DNA of 64,000 nucleotides. Origin: Margaritifera margaritifera (lineage: Eukaryota; Mollusca; Bivalvia; Unionida; Margaritiferidae). Positions 1-12,004 of the stretch are shown here, piece after piece. The translations under genes were made by a program, and so were the position numbers. The notes under the pieces were generated by a model, which was given only the letters and a program-made list of their open reading frames with translations, ran no database searches and was not told where the DNA came from. The stretch covers positions 1,652,501 through 1,716,500 of the forward strand of contig JAQPZY010001688.1 in NCBI GenBank assembly GCA_029931535.1, read 5' to 3'. Position 1 is the first letter of the stretch. The number at the start of each line of letters is the position of its first letter.

Positions 1-312
1 GAAAAAAATAACCATTTCAAAAGCATCACTGTACCACAGGAAATGAACACTACTGGTACACTAGTACACACAAGAAGTAATGAAATGTATGGAGATAAAC
101 AATACTGCACATTTGAACTCAAAAATGGAGTACAAAGGATAGAAATTATTAAAATACATTGGCCATTTTAACATTTGCCATTTTTAAGATTAAAAAATTC
201 AGAACTTTATAGGATTTTTTTTTTAAATAGGAAAAATATAGGAATCCTTAAATTTAAAGGAATTTATAGGAACTTGACAGCCTGGGTTTTTTCAAGGCTG
301 TATGAACCACGT

Positions 313-1089
313 AGAAATATGCATACTATAGTTAGATATAGAATAGACTGAGTAAGCAATATGCATACTGTAGTTAGATATAGAATAAACTAGGTTAGCA
401 ATATACATACAGATATAGAATAGACTGAGTAAGCAATATGCATACTGTAGTTAGATATAGAATAAACTAGGTTAGCAATATACATACAGATATAGAATAG
501 ACTGAGTAAGCAATATGCATACTGTAGTTAGATATAGAATAGACTAGGTTAGCAATATACATACAGATATAGAATAGACTGAGTAAGCAATATGCATACA
601 GTAATTAGATACAGAATGGACTGAGTTAGCAATATACATACAGATATAGAATAGACTGAGTAAGCAATATGCATACAGTAATTAGATATAGAATGGACTG
701 AGTTAGCAATGTACATACAGATATAGAATAGACTGGGTTAGTAATAAGCATATTGTAGTTAGATATAGAATAGACTGGGTTAAGAAACCACATACAGATA
801 TAGAATAGACTGAGTAAGCAATATGCATATTGTAGTTAGATATAGAATAGACTGGTTAGCAATGTACATCCAGATATAGAATAGACTGGGTTAGTAATAA
901 GCATACTGTAAAAGCAATATGCATATTGTAGTTAGATATAGAATAGACTGGTTAGCAATGTACATCCAGATATAGAATAGACTGGGTTAGTAATAAGCAT
1001 ACTGTAGTTAGAGATTGGGTTAGCAATAAGTATACTGTAGTTAGAGATTGGGTTAGTAATAAGCATACTGTAGTTAAAGATTGGGTTAG
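313..1089. repeat. Minisatellite array, about 77-bp higher-order unit
   Basis: Two related subunits alternate. One of about 42 bp contains GCATACTGTAGTTAGATATA; one of about 35 bp contains ACATACAGATATAGAATAGA. Toward the right end the array turns into the simpler 33-bp type (GTTAGAGATTGGGTTAGTAA...). It stops at the TA flanking the element at 1092. Confidence 0.9.
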
Positions 1090-1620
1090 TACAGTGGTCC
1101 CTTCTATAAGGCCACCCTTTCTGCAGCAGGAAAGAGGCCTTAGAAAAGGGGTGGCCTTTGTGAATAATAATTACAAATAAAACATGAATGGCTTAACTAA
1201 TTTTTAAATATTTAATATTTTCATTTAAAAATCACAGTCATGTTATGGAATCAATGTGATGAAACTTATATTAATGTTATTTAAAATAATTATGAATAAT
1301 TATCAAGCATGGAGCAAAACCACCTTGTCAATAAAATCAGGGTACAAACATCTGGTTATAACTATCATTGTCTGTCCCTTTCATGTTCCCAGTGCTTTAG
1401 AACATACACTGACGATCTTTATTTGAATCTTTCTGACATCACATTTCTCAACAGTGATCAAAGGACTCTCTGCCAGTTCATTTAGCCGAATTGTTTTCAC
1501 TTTTCCTTCTAACCTGAGAATAACTGACAATATTTTGCACTTTTTGCAACAACTTGTTCCTGCCTTGGCAATTTATAGTTATTACATGCCATGATCAGTG
1601 TTTACAAAGGAAGCGAGCTT

Positions 1621-1788
1621 GTCACGTGATTCACTGGTTTTAGTCAGGGTCACATGATTCACTGGTTTTAGTCAGGGTCACATGAATCACTGGTTTTAGT
1701 CAGGGTCACATGATTCACTGGTTTTAGTCAGGGTCACATGAATCACTGGTTTTAGTCAGGGTCACATGATTCACTGGTTTTAGTCAGG
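1621..1788. repeat. 28-bp tandem repeat, 6 copies, inside the 1092-3947 element
   Basis: Unit GTCACATGATTCACTGGTTT plus TAGTCAGG. Copies differ mainly at ATGATTC/ATGAATC, with GTCACGTG in the first. Confidence 0.95.
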
Positions 1789-1959
1789 TACCCTTTCAAA
1801 TACATTTCGTATATCTTTGAGAGAGAAGCCACTAAGACTAACAAACCATTTTACTTTGTGGCAACCAGATGTCACGCTGACTTGAGCTGAACAATACCAT
1901 GCTTCTCAGCAGTTAGCTTTTGTTGTCTTAATAATTTTTGGTGGTAATAACAGCCAGTA

Positions 1960-3320
1960 CCATATATACTCATTTATAAGTCTACATTTCTTAACTGAAA
2001 ATTCGATTCATGCAGAGTATGGGTCGTCTTATAAACATGACATAAAAAAAAGATAGGGTAATGTTGGAAACTCTAGATGTTTGCAGTACATAAAAATACT
2101 GTTAATTTAAATATTTGTATGTTTTCATGCCACTGTTCCCATTCAGAAATGCATATATGGTATGCTCTGACAGTATTCATTACACAATACTTGTATCTAC
2201 AGTTATTTGGATTTTAATAATTTGAAAATATTACCGGTAAACTAAATACTGTCCACCGCAAAATGAAGTGTCCATCAATATTGTTTACCGTGGGTGTTTA
2301 CTAGCAAGTATATTGCTTCCATTTTCATGCAAGTCTGAACAACCTGTATTTGTATTAATATTTGTGTTTTGCTTTATACACACTGTGTTTGATGCAATAA
2401 AAGTTTTGATTTAATCTGTATTTTCCTTTTCCATAAGTCAGATTTAATTCCCAAGTAATATTTCTCAAGTTATCTGCCAGTGCATGTGGGCCGATAAGCC
2501 CTTGGCTTGTAAAGGTAGCACTCACTTTGTTTTCATGTTGACAATCCTTTTGATTGAGCCGTGAATTTAATACTTGTTCAGTGCCAAGCAGAGTTCTACA
2601 ACTTCCTGTGCATGTCTGACCTTAATCCCTTATTTTGTAAGGCAGCACCCTATTTTTTTTCCCGTGTGACAACCCTTAGATCGAGCCATGAGTTTGATAC
2701 TTGTTCAGTGCCAAGTAAGAGAGGGTGGTTATTTGAACTCCCTGTGATCTTACAGCATAATTGACATGTGTTCAGTAGCATCCTTTAACAGATTTTACAG
2801 ACTGTATGATCAAAGTGTTACTTACAGAGCTCAAGCTCAGTCTCTACTTAGCACCAACATATGACGGTAAAGCCAAGGAATCGGAGTCTAACAATATTTA
2901 CATTGACTAGACAATGATGATATGCAATGACTAGACAACAATAGAGGATTTCAAAAACTTTATCAGACAATGAGGATGAATTCTTGGACTTTGTACCAGA
3001 TGACATTACATAGTGACATTTATAGGGTACTGTGAATCACAAAAATGTGGACTTAACTTTCATTGTTTATTTATAAGATGTGTAGAATTATATTATAGGA
3101 TATTGTGAATTGGATCATTTTGAACTACTATTTTTATACTGGTATGTGACCTATAATTGAATTCATGGATTTATCATATAAATGGATTTAAATGTCGAGC
3201 ATTATGGATTTCAGTGGATTTTATTACATGAAGATGGACAAATTGTAAGTTGTCAATTTATTTCTGACATATTCCACTCGATAACTCGTTTTGTCTTATA
3301 TTTCCTATCCATCTATAAAG

Positions 3321-3373
<53 letters not shown>

Positions 3374-3576
3374 ATCTATCCAGGCTTATTTATTTTTCCA
3401 AAGTGCAACTCTGACTCACTGATGACAAGTCAACCCTTCAGACAGAGTTGATTTGCAAAATACATCCCGACTTATAGGAGGATCAAAGAGAAATTGGCTT
3501 TTTGCAGCCCTAAAAAGGGGGGTGGGGTGGGGTGGGTGATTTATAGTCCAGTCAACTTATAATCGAGTATATACGG
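1960..3576. mobile_element. TA-flanked element with CCRTATATACTC termini, nested in another transposon
   Basis: Left end CCATATATACTCATTTATAAG. The right end, reversed, reads CCGTATATACTCGATTATAAG. TA flanks both sides (1958-1959, 3577-3578). 1617 bp, no coding frame. The right-hand 490 bp is shared with the shorter copy at 54311-54795. A TC/CTAT microsatellite lies inside. It sits wholly within 1092-3947, so it is the younger insertion. Confidence 0.75.
3320..3383. repeat. (TC)n / (CTAT)n microsatellite
   Basis: Near-pure CT dinucleotides followed by a few CTAT units. The equivalent place in the 54311-54795 copy holds only a short CTAT run. Confidence 0.95.
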
Positions 3577-3959
3577 TAATTATAAAAATGAGAAAACCTG
3601 ACAGCTAAGGAACATACAGCAGTAATTACAATCAGATTACTTACCTCTCGGTATGGATTAAAGTTAGGTACTTTATCAGTATATTAGAACAAATGTCTAT
3701 GGGTTATAAAAATCAACTAATATTTGTGAGATTTCTATCTGTAAACACCATTATGTGGCCACTTGTGAGGGGTAAATTTGACACTTTTTGCACTAATATG
3801 CTGGCTGCTTGTCATGTTAGAAGGGTGGCCATCCTAGAGGGGTACTTTTGAAGACATACTTGTCAGTGCCAAGGGAGCCAAGTGATTCTAGCTGTATAAA
3901 GCACGTGGCCACTGGGGGGGGGGGGGCATTCAAGATGGGGACCACTGTAATAAGTCCAC

Positions 3960-4470
3960 TGTAGTAAGACAGAGATTGGGATAGCAATATGCATACTGTA
4001 GTTAAATATAGAGTAGGTTAGCAATATGCACATTGTAGTTAAATATAGAGTGGGTTAGCAATATGCACATTGTAGTTAAATATAGAGTGGGTTAGCAATA
4101 TGCACATTGTAGTTAAATACAGAGTGGGTTAGCAATATGCACACTGTAGTTAAATATAGAGTGGGTTAGCAATATGCACATTGTAGTTAAATATAGAGTG
4201 GGTTAGCAATATGCACATTGTAGTTAAATATGGAGTGGGTTAGCAATATGCACATTGTAGTTAAATATAGAGTGGGTTAGCAAAATGCACATTGTAGTTA
4301 AATATAGAGTGGGTTAGCAATCTACACATTGTAGTTAAATATAGAGCGGGTTAGCAATATGCACATTGTGGTTAAATATAGAGTGGGTTAGCAATATGCA
4401 CATTGTAGTTAAATATAGAGTGGGTTAGCAATATGCATACTGTAGTTAAACAGAGAGTGGGTTAGCATTA
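3960..4470. repeat. 37-bp minisatellite array, about 13 copies
   Basis: Unit GTTAAATATAGAGTGGGTTA plus GCAATATGCACATTGTA. Clearly related to the arrays at 313-1089 and 5019-5998 by the shared GGGTTAG, GCATACTGTAGTTA and spacing. Confidence 0.95.
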
Positions 4471-4483
4471 AGCATATTGAGTT

Positions 4484-4606
4484 GTAATCAGAAATCAGCT
4501 TAGGTGACAAGTATTTAACTGCAAAGACTTGCTGGCCACAAATATGGTGATCTTGACATTTAGCTTTGTTGACAATTTCTCACAAGGAATCCTCTATGTC
4601 ACTCAG
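4484..4606. repeat. Array 3' flank, copy 1 (direct repeat of 6018-6138)
   Basis: Shares ATCAGAAATCAGCTT, AACTGCAAAGACTTG and GACAATTTCTCACAAGGAAT with 6018-6138. Each copy lies immediately right of a satellite array, so array plus flank appear to have been duplicated together. Confidence 0.85.
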
Positions 4607-4736
4607 TGTAACGATGGACATTTTATGCACACTTTGTGATCCACTTAATCTGAACAATGATTACCTACCCTCACTAGTAACATCTGTCTGAGGCAGGTGA
4701 TCATATTGTGACATCCTTCTATGTTCGCTGGCGCTG

Positions 4737-4950
4737 GTAAAACTCGATTTGTGCTTTCTAAACTCAGGACTGGTGGACATGTCAGCATAATCAAAACTCG
4801 ATTTGTACTTTCTAAACTCAGATTTGGCGGACACGTCAGCATAGCCAAAACTCAATTTGCGCTTCCTAAGCTCGGGTTTGGCAGACATGTCAGCATTGGC
4901 AAAACTCAATTTGCGCTTGTTATGGTCAGGTTTGGAGGACTTGTCTTTCA
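4737..4950. repeat. 54-bp tandem repeat, 4 copies
   Basis: Unit starts AAAACTCGATTTGTGCTTTC and ends GGACATGTCAGCATA plus a few bases. The unit is a multiple of three, so both strands appear open; I do not treat these as genes. Confidence 0.9.
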
Positions 4951-5018
4951 GCTTGTTGCTATCTAATCTTCCTGGTTGTTGAAAATTTATTTTGTTAAGA
5001 TTTAAAGCTAGTTCAAGA

Positions 5019-5998
5019 CTGGGTTAGCAATATGCATACTGTAGTTAGTTAGTGATTGGGTTAGTAATAATCATCCTGAAGTTAGAGATTGGGTTAGTAA
5101 TAACCACACTGTAGTTAGAGATTGGGTTAGTAATAAGCATACTGTAGTTAGAGATATGGTTAGTAATAAGCATACTGTAGTTAGAGATTGGGTTAGTCAT
5201 AACCATACTGTAGTTAGAGATTGGGTTAGTAATAAGCATACTGTAGTTAGAGATATGGTTAGTAATAATCATACTGTAGTTAGAAATATGGTTAGTAATA
5301 AGCATACTGTAGTTAGAGATTGGGTTAGTAATAAGCATACTGTAGTTAGAGATTGGGTTAGTAAACAGCATACTGTAGTTAGAGATTGGGTTAGTAATAA
5401 GCATACTGTAGTTAGAGATTGGGTTAGTAATAAGCATACTGTAGTTAGAGATTGGGTTAGTAATAAGCATAATGTAGTTAGAGATATGGTTAGTAATAAG
5501 CATACTGTAGTTAGAGATATGGTTAGTAATAAGCATACTGTAGTTAGAGATTGGGTTAGTAATAAGCATACTGTAGTTAGAGATTGGGTTAGTAATAAGC
5601 ATACTGTAGTTAGAGATTGGGTTAGTAATAAGCATACTGTAGTTAGAGATTGGGTTAGTAATAAGCATACTGTAGTTAGAGATATGGTTAGTAATAAGCA
5701 TACTGTAGTTAGAGATTGGGTTAGTAATAAGCATACTGTAGTTAGAGATTGTGTTAGTAATAAGCATATTGTAGTTAGAGATTGGGTTAGTAATAAGCAT
5801 ACTGTAGTTAGAGATTGGGTTAGTAATAAGCATACTGTAGTTAGAGATTGGGTTAGTAATAAGCATACTGTAGTTAGATAGAGATTGGATTAATAATAAG
5901 CATACTGTGGTTAGAAAGAGATTGGGGTAGTAATAAGTACTCTGTAGTTAGACAGAAATTGGGTTAGTAATAAGCATACTTTAGTTAGAGATTGGGTT
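5019..5998. repeat. 33-bp minisatellite array, about 29 copies
   Basis: Unit GTTAGAGATTGGGTTAGTAA plus TAAGCATACTGTA. Variants include GATATGGTTAG for GATTGGGTTAG. Units of 33 bp make both strands open for more than 240 codons, which is periodicity rather than coding. Confidence 0.97.
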
Positions 5999-6017
5999 AG
6001 TTGTAAGTATATTTATC

Positions 6018-6138
6018 TGTGATCAGAAATCAGCTTGTGGGACTTGGGTAACAAGTATTTTAACTGCAAAGACTTGGTGACATTGACATTAAGCCTTGTC
6101 GACAATTTCTCACAAGGAATCCTCTATGTTATCCAGTC
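6018..6138. repeat. Array 3' flank, copy 2
   Basis: Second copy of the 4484-4606 sequence, again directly following a satellite array. It differs by small insertions (TGGGACTTGGGTAAC). Confidence 0.85.
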
Positions 6139-6229
6139 CAATTATAGTCCACTAATGCAGTGAATAGATATTTTCATTAAAAAAAAACCCCAAAACGCTA
6201 AACAACAACAAGAAGAACAAAAATAGAGA

Positions 6230-8780
6230 CATAGGTGGGGATGATGTCACTCATCTCATTATGCTCACATAAGAAATTTTTTAATTATGTGCAGGCATTA
6301 TTAATGATCAACTCATCCAAAATTCTGATGATACAAGCTTACATACCAAGTTTGATCAAAGTCTGATTAGTAATATAGCCCATATAGTTGTAGCAAGTTT
6401 AGCCAATCAGATGCCAGTGTGCCTTGTTAATATAGGTGTATAAGATATTGATGATGTAAGCTTATACACTATGTCTGATCAAAATTTAATCAGAATTACA
6501 GCTTCCAGGATGGTAACAAGCTTTGCCAGTCAGGTGCTAGAATGCCTCCATCATACACCTCTCCCTCAATAATTCGCGCACGAGGTCCAAAAACATAGAC
6601 CGCACTATAAGCGAGGGCGCGAGTTACCGAGGGACCTAAAAAATATTAAGAAGGGGATGCCATGCCCGCTGGACATCGAGAAAACCGCAGTGGGGTGTGG
6701 GGGGTGGGTAACGGGGCTGTTTAAAGGCTGAACACTCGTTTAATAATTACATTGGGAATAATTGTCAATAAAGAGCTTTTTCTAATGTAGTTGTTTGCTT
6801 TTCTGTATAAATTACCTTTATTTTCAAGATACCGAACCTCTGAAAGATCGTTAACAACATTAGTCAAAGCGGTTTCAACAACACGTGTATGTGAAAACAT
6901 TGTGTACTACGTCACTGCTTTTTGTTATTGTCGATTCACAACTAAACAAGATTCCTTTTTTCAAAAACTAGAGACATTTATTTCGTGAAACAACCGTCAA
7001 CGTCGAAACTCGATTTATTTATTGTTCTATTAATAAAATATGGATGCCATGATTTCTTATCAAGTAACAGTGAAACTTCGTTTCATCCTTGAGGAAATCC
7101 CTGAGTAGCAAGTTAGAAATTTTAAGTTCAATACAAACTCTGGAACTCGCTTCTCCGTAATGAACCATATCTGTAAAACAAAGTTTTTTATTCTCAAAGT
7201 ACTCATTTGACTTGGTTGCCTTACTATCTTTGATCACATTTGTGAATGTGTAGGCTAATTTAAGGTCGTTTAATTATATTACTTACATAATAATATTTAT
7301 AACAGTGTTCGATTGATCAATTGAAATGAGTTGACCTGACACGTCCGTGACCGCTAGCTCTTATGCAGGCAGAATTTGCACGCCTTTTAACTTTTCTTTT
7401 ATTCCACCCCCTTTCTTTGATTTGATACAAAAGATGTAATTAACATGATAACACAAAGCAGGTGTGCTATTAATCAAGTGTAACAACACAACAAATACTT
7501 CCGAAAGTCGGAGATAAAACAAGAAAGGTCAGCACTTAATTAGGTTCTCATGGAAATGCTCGTGGCGATAGTTGGGTCAGTTGAATTATATTTTTCACAT
7601 TTGAATACAAGAGGGCATATTGCATTTATGATGATTACACTGAAACTGAATTAAAAGATAGAACTAAAACACAAATTTCACTTGACAAAACTTATTTAAT
7701 TGTCATTTATTTTAAAGTGTTGCCACCAGTAGGTATTAGTGATGTTTTCATTGATCGAAATTTCGTCAAATATTTTTATTTATAGTGTACTGAGAATGTT
7801 GTTTGGAAAGAAAATTGAACAAAATATAGGACTTATTAAAAGTTGAAAATTTCAAGATGTTGATTCAAATTTCCGGGTACTAACCACTGTTTTTGACAAT
7901 AAAATGAGCAATATATCAAGGTTTCATTTACTAATTTTGATCGTGATTATTTTCACCTTCAACAAATAGGGGCCCTTTTTTTTTTGTTGTTGTATTTTCT
8001 AGTTTTAAAAAATGGGATCCACGCTTGACCCCGCATTATAAGCGGGTTCGCAAGTTATATAGGCGTGAGTTATCGAGGGAGCGGTGTATGTTGCTCATGA
8101 CTGAACTCAACTCTTAATAATATGAGGTAATAGTGAAAAATGAAATATGCTTATTTATCAAGTTGATCAAACTCTTACCAGAAATAAAGCTGCCAAAGTG
8201 GTAACAAGCTCAGCCAATCCGATGCCAGAATGTCTCATTAATATGCACAGATGTCACTCATCATCAAACTAATCCTACATGTTGACAATATTAGATTATA
8301 TACCAGGTTTGATCTAAACCTAGACAGAAATAGGCATCTAGTGTGGTAACAAGCCCAGCCAATCAAATGCAAAATCACCTCATTAATACCTGTGGTGTTG
8401 CTCATAAATGAACATTTCCAAGAACTTAAAATCAGACTATATGCCAAGCATGATGAAAATCTGATTGTAAAAATGGCCTCTTGCAGGGTAACAAGCTCAG
8501 CTAATTAGATGCCAGAGGGTCTCATTAGCATGCGGAGACATTGCTATTCTGAGATCTTGATTAGAAAAGCTAACATACCAAGTTTTATCAAATTCTGATC
8601 AGGAATATGACCTCTAGTATGGTAAAAAGCTCAACCAACCAGATTTAAGATTCTCTTCTTAATATGTGTCAATGTAACCCATAATCAAACTCAACTGAGA
8701 TTTTGGTCATACATTTTTAAGCTTACATAGCAAGTTGATCAAAATCTGAACTGAAATTAGTGATGCTATTATATATCACT
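6230..8780. repeat. Degenerate ~150-bp tandem family, interrupted by an element
   Basis: About two units at 6230-6555 and four to five at 8089-8780. Each carries versions of CAAGTTTGATCAAAATCTGA, GTAACAAGCTCAGCCAATCA and GATGCCAGAATGTCTCATTA. Divergence between units is high. The element at 6556-8086 splits the run. Confidence 0.75.
6556..8086. mobile_element. TA-flanked element, CACCTCTCCCTC termini (family copy 1)
   Basis: Left end CACCTCTCCCTCAATAATTC. The right end reversed reads CACCGCTCCCTCGATAACTC. TA flanks at 6554-6555 and 8087-8088. 1531 bp. The subterminal palindromic CACTATAAGCGAGGGCGCGA and GTTACCGAGGGACC resemble pogo/Tigger-type ends. No intact transposase. Two more copies lie at 23.0-25.8 kb, about 85-90% alike by eye. 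Confidence 0.82.
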
Positions 8781-8789
8781 ATTGAGATA

Positions 8790-9860
8790 CGTCATCATTG
8801 GACTTGGGGTGATGTTTATATTGAGGGAATATGTGTAGATCGTCAATATCGTGTAAGCTTTAGAGCCTGATCCTCACCTCCATTTGAATTCATCTCCCTA
8901 ATTACTTAAGTTGGTAATGTGTATACATTCATCTTGTTCAGCTTTGTTCAGTGATCACCAGCATTATTTCATTTCAGTGATCATGTATCATTTATTATGC
9001 ATTTTCAAGAATCATAGAGATCAAAGGGTAAGCTGATATAGTCAGCCTTGAAACAACCAATTCAGTTCCGGAATGGATCTACTAAAACACAAACCTGAGG
9101 TACTTGAAACTAATTCCCAAACTATCCAAAGTCTTAAATGAATGAACATAGTGACATTGTGATAAACTGTCAAACATCATTATACCTTTCAAGGTCCTGC
9201 ATGATAATATCTTTATCAGAAATATGCCTCAAGACACCATCATGAGACTCATCCCAGAGCAAAAGGTTGCCTCTATTAGTCACCTATTACAACATGCAGA
9301 GAGTGCATCAGGTGTATTCAACACCACCGAGCCTGCAGGAGGACTTTAAAATTATAGAGGGAAGAGAAGGTGTTATGGAAAACCTAAGATATTAAGTGCT
9401 GACTTTGACCTTGAAGATAGCATCCCCAGACTGGTATGTGACGAACTTTGAGTATGCCAAGTTTCATCCCTTGATCTCAGATGGCTTTAAAGTTATGGAG
9501 CGGAAGTTCATTTTCTTTAGTCATGAATTATCACCAGTTTATCTTCGAAAAATAACCAGTCAATGAAGAGACTGACAGAACAAATCCTTAAATTACATAA
9601 AGCCATTGATCATCTATTTGCTTTTTAACATGGAAAACTGACTGACCTACTCTTTAGCAGGGGATAATTGCTCATTGTAGTTTAAAATATTTGAATGTCA
9701 TGTCACCACAAGTTCATAATCTTGTACATCACTGCAGACAGCAGTGCAACCAGCTTGCATATCTGCATATGATTTGAGGTAAAACACATAAAAGACACAT
9801 TTTACTCGCTTGTTTAAGTTGAAAATTTTGGACATATTGCCCTTTTTTTCCACCACACAT
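8790..9860. other. Noncoding stretch with one dispersed-repeat fragment
   Basis: No gene seen. Around 9380-9530 is a single unit of the TGACCTTGA family (TTTGACCTTGAAGATAGCAT, then CCAAGTTTCATCCCTTGATC) found in quantity at 12-13 kb. The rest is unremarkable AT-rich sequence. Confidence 0.6.
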
Positions 9861-9870
9861 ACTTCTTGTA

Positions 9871-10047
9871 CTTCTTAATGGGCAATGCCATTTTAATGAA
9901 CACTGTAGGCATTGCTCCTCAATGGGCAATGCCATTTTAATGAACACTGTAGGCTTTGCTCCTCAATGGGCAGTGCCATTTTAATGAACACTGTAGGCAT
10001 TGCTCCTCAATGGGCAATGCCATTTTAATGAACAGTGTAGGCATTGC
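9871..10047. repeat. 44-bp tandem repeat, 4 copies
   Basis: Unit AATGGGCAATGCCATTTTAA plus TGAACACTGTAGGCATTGCTCCTC. Near identical between copies. Confidence 0.95.
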
Positions 10048-10233
10048 TTGTAAAGTGCATTACCATTAGTCAGCAGGTGACAATTCAGTGAATCCAAAGC
10101 ATGTATATGCAAACAATTAAGGATGTCAAACAAGCACTGGGCCTTCGTGCTTACTGCATGAAGACTGCAAGTGAATCTTTGTGACTAAATGAGGTTTTGA
10201 GTATTTGTCTGAACTCCTGCGTAAAAAAAAAGA

Positions 10234-10313
10234 GTCCAAAATGTAAACGTCATCTATTGTCCAAAATGTAAATATCATCTATTGTCCAAAATGTAAACAT
10301 CATCTATTGTCCA
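10234..10313. repeat. 25-26-bp tandem repeat, 3 copies
   Basis: Unit TCCAAAATGTAAACATCATC plus TATTG. Third copy is followed by a partial TCCAAAGACTG. Confidence 0.9.
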
Positions 10314-10624
10314 AAGACTGATGCCCATCTGAAATGGTGATAAATTTGGCTTCATTTTGGTTATAGAATAGCAGAAAAATCTGTTATAGCTAAAATTAAA
10401 AACTGTAAGAAATATAAAATAAAAAAGTAAATAATTTACCCCAAAATGGCACTTAAAGGTGCATCTAACATGTACAATCTTATCTCTGCCAGAATTTGCA
10501 CTGAAGAGAATCAGCATTTGGTAATGGGGAATAAGGTAGGTGGGTAATGCAAGCAATGCTCAACATGTACAAAGAATGGCAAGGGAAGACAACTCCTACT
10601 TTAATCAATGTGTCACTAACTTAC

Positions 10625-10740
10625 CTCCCCTTGACAACTCAGGCTCATTCTCCAGTTCCTCACTGCCTCGGCTGCCACTTTGTTCTTTGAGATGTCGCTG
10701 ATCATAGTATTTGTACATGCCTGGGACTTTTGGATTAATC
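10625..10740 (-). CDS. Exon H of HEAT-repeat gene (last exon visible)
   Basis: 116 nt, phase 2 in and phase 1 out. The acceptor is TTTCTTTTGTTCCAG and the donor is GGGGAG followed by GTAAGTTAG, both strong. It encodes INPKVPGMYKYYDQRHLKEQ followed by an acidic Ser/Glu/Gly-rich stretch (SGSRGSEELENEPELSRG). Joined to exon G it reads TEYMRINPKVPGMYKYYDQ smoothly. The gene must continue to the left, but I saw no further exon between 1 and 10600, so the next lies outside the window or is too short to see. Confidence 0.82.
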
Positions 10741-10771
10741 CTGGAACAAAAGAAAATACAACTCAGATTTT

Positions 10772-10875
10772 ATACCTCCACCATATTTGTTGGTGGGGGT
10801 ATATGGTATTACCATAATGTCCATCCCATTCCTTCCATCCTGTAAATTCATGTCCTATATGTCATGAATTTTGGT
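10772..10875. repeat. Dispersed repeat fragment with ACCTCCACCA/TGGTGGGGGT hairpin
   Basis: ATACCTCCACCA and TGGTGGGGGTAT form a short stem around TATTTGT, followed by GTCCATCCCATTCCTTCCAT. This arrangement resembles a dispersed repeat I associate with molluscs. It sits just inside the intron upstream of exon H. Confidence 0.5.
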
Positions 10876-11990
10876 TTTGATTTTACATAGAATCTTATAA
10901 GTATTGATGCTGCTTTTACTGTTACCACTGGAAAAGAGACACTTATAAATGTGATAGAAGACAGTGAAACAATGGGAGCAAGGGTGGAGTTTTTGGCAGT
11001 TTAATTATGTCACATGAGAGATGAAGCAGATTAAGTAGTACATAATACCATATTTAACCTAATAAGCACCCCTGTCCTTATCAGTGCCTCAAATTCCTTT
11101 TTTAAAAATTTTTCCACTCAGTTGGCATAATTTTCCTATTCAGAGGTATTATTTTTAATTCCAAAATTCTAGTGGAAAATAGGTTTTATTCATGGATTTC
11201 TTCAAGTTTTCCCTCCATCAATTTTTCAAGTAGTATGCTTTTGCTCATGTATATAGTAACAGAGGCAGCTGTTGCTCTGCTGCCTGTATACTGTAGCTGC
11301 AGATGTCTTCTTCCAAGAAACAGATCTAGGCCAAATACAGACAGTGTCAATCCAGTGACTGACAGGTCACTATTGTTACAAGACTTGTGATGCCTTTCAA
11401 GTTGTGCATCCCAGAAACACTGTACAAGTTTTTGCCTTTGCTTTATATATTGCTCTCCCAAAATTGGCATAGCATTACATGAAAATTTTGAATGAAGTAA
11501 AAATGTTATATGGAATTGTGACTATTATGTAGGTCCATTATCTTTTCCTGGATTAAAATGACAAGGTTAAGGAATAAATGTTTTTGGAAAACTGTAAACA
11601 TTGTCATTAGGTATTTAATGAAGATATTTAAAATTAAGACGTTTTTTTTTTTTTACAACAGCTAAAAATGCATTTGATGCATACAGTTTTTTGGTGACTT
11701 TTCATAACATTGTAAGCTTTAGGACTTTCTTTTTTTTATAGTATCTCATGGGGATGAACAATTTAACAATATTTGAAAACTGAATTTTATTTTTTGCATT
11801 AAAAACAATATGTAGGCAGAGCTTAACATACCTTAATTTCTGTATGTTTTTTGACGGCAAAAAAGTAATGATTTCTTTTGCTTTACAAAAATATATTAAA
11901 TATGGAAATAATGTGAATTGTTGTCCCCAGCCCACCATGGTGAAGTCGCAATAGTTCACAATAATGTAATCTGGTTATGACCTTTAAGAC
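10876..11990. other. Intronic stretch without recognised features
   Basis: AT-rich intron sequence. Short open frames occur on both strands (for example 11172-11470), without splice borders or protein-like composition. Confidence 0.6.
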
Positions 11991-12004
11991 TGAGCTGTAA
12001 AGTT

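Larger units (their letters stand above)
1092..3947. mobile_element. TA-flanked DNA transposon, CAGTGGTCCC termini
   Basis: Begins CAGTGGTCCC and ends GGGACCACTG, with TA on each side (1090-1091, 3948-3949). Subterminal GTGGCC/GGCCAC motifs occur at both ends. The flanking satellite reads GGGTTAG then TA on the left and TA then ATAAG on the right, which is the satellite consensus GGGTTAGTAATAAG with the TA duplicated. No transposase frame is visible, so it is nonautonomous. It contains a 28-bp minisatellite and a second element. Terminal motif and TA target fit the Tc1/mariner-pogo group. Confidence 0.82.

Noticed and set aside
5045..5881. Open frames of 241 and 273 codons on opposite strands
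   Set aside because: They arise because the satellite unit is 33 bp, so every frame without a stop in one unit stays open through the array. No start, splice or composition evidence for a gene.
298..6000. CRISPR array interpretation of the regular repeats
   Set aside because: Units are directly abutting or vary as whole monomers, with no unique spacers, and the DNA is clearly eukaryotic.
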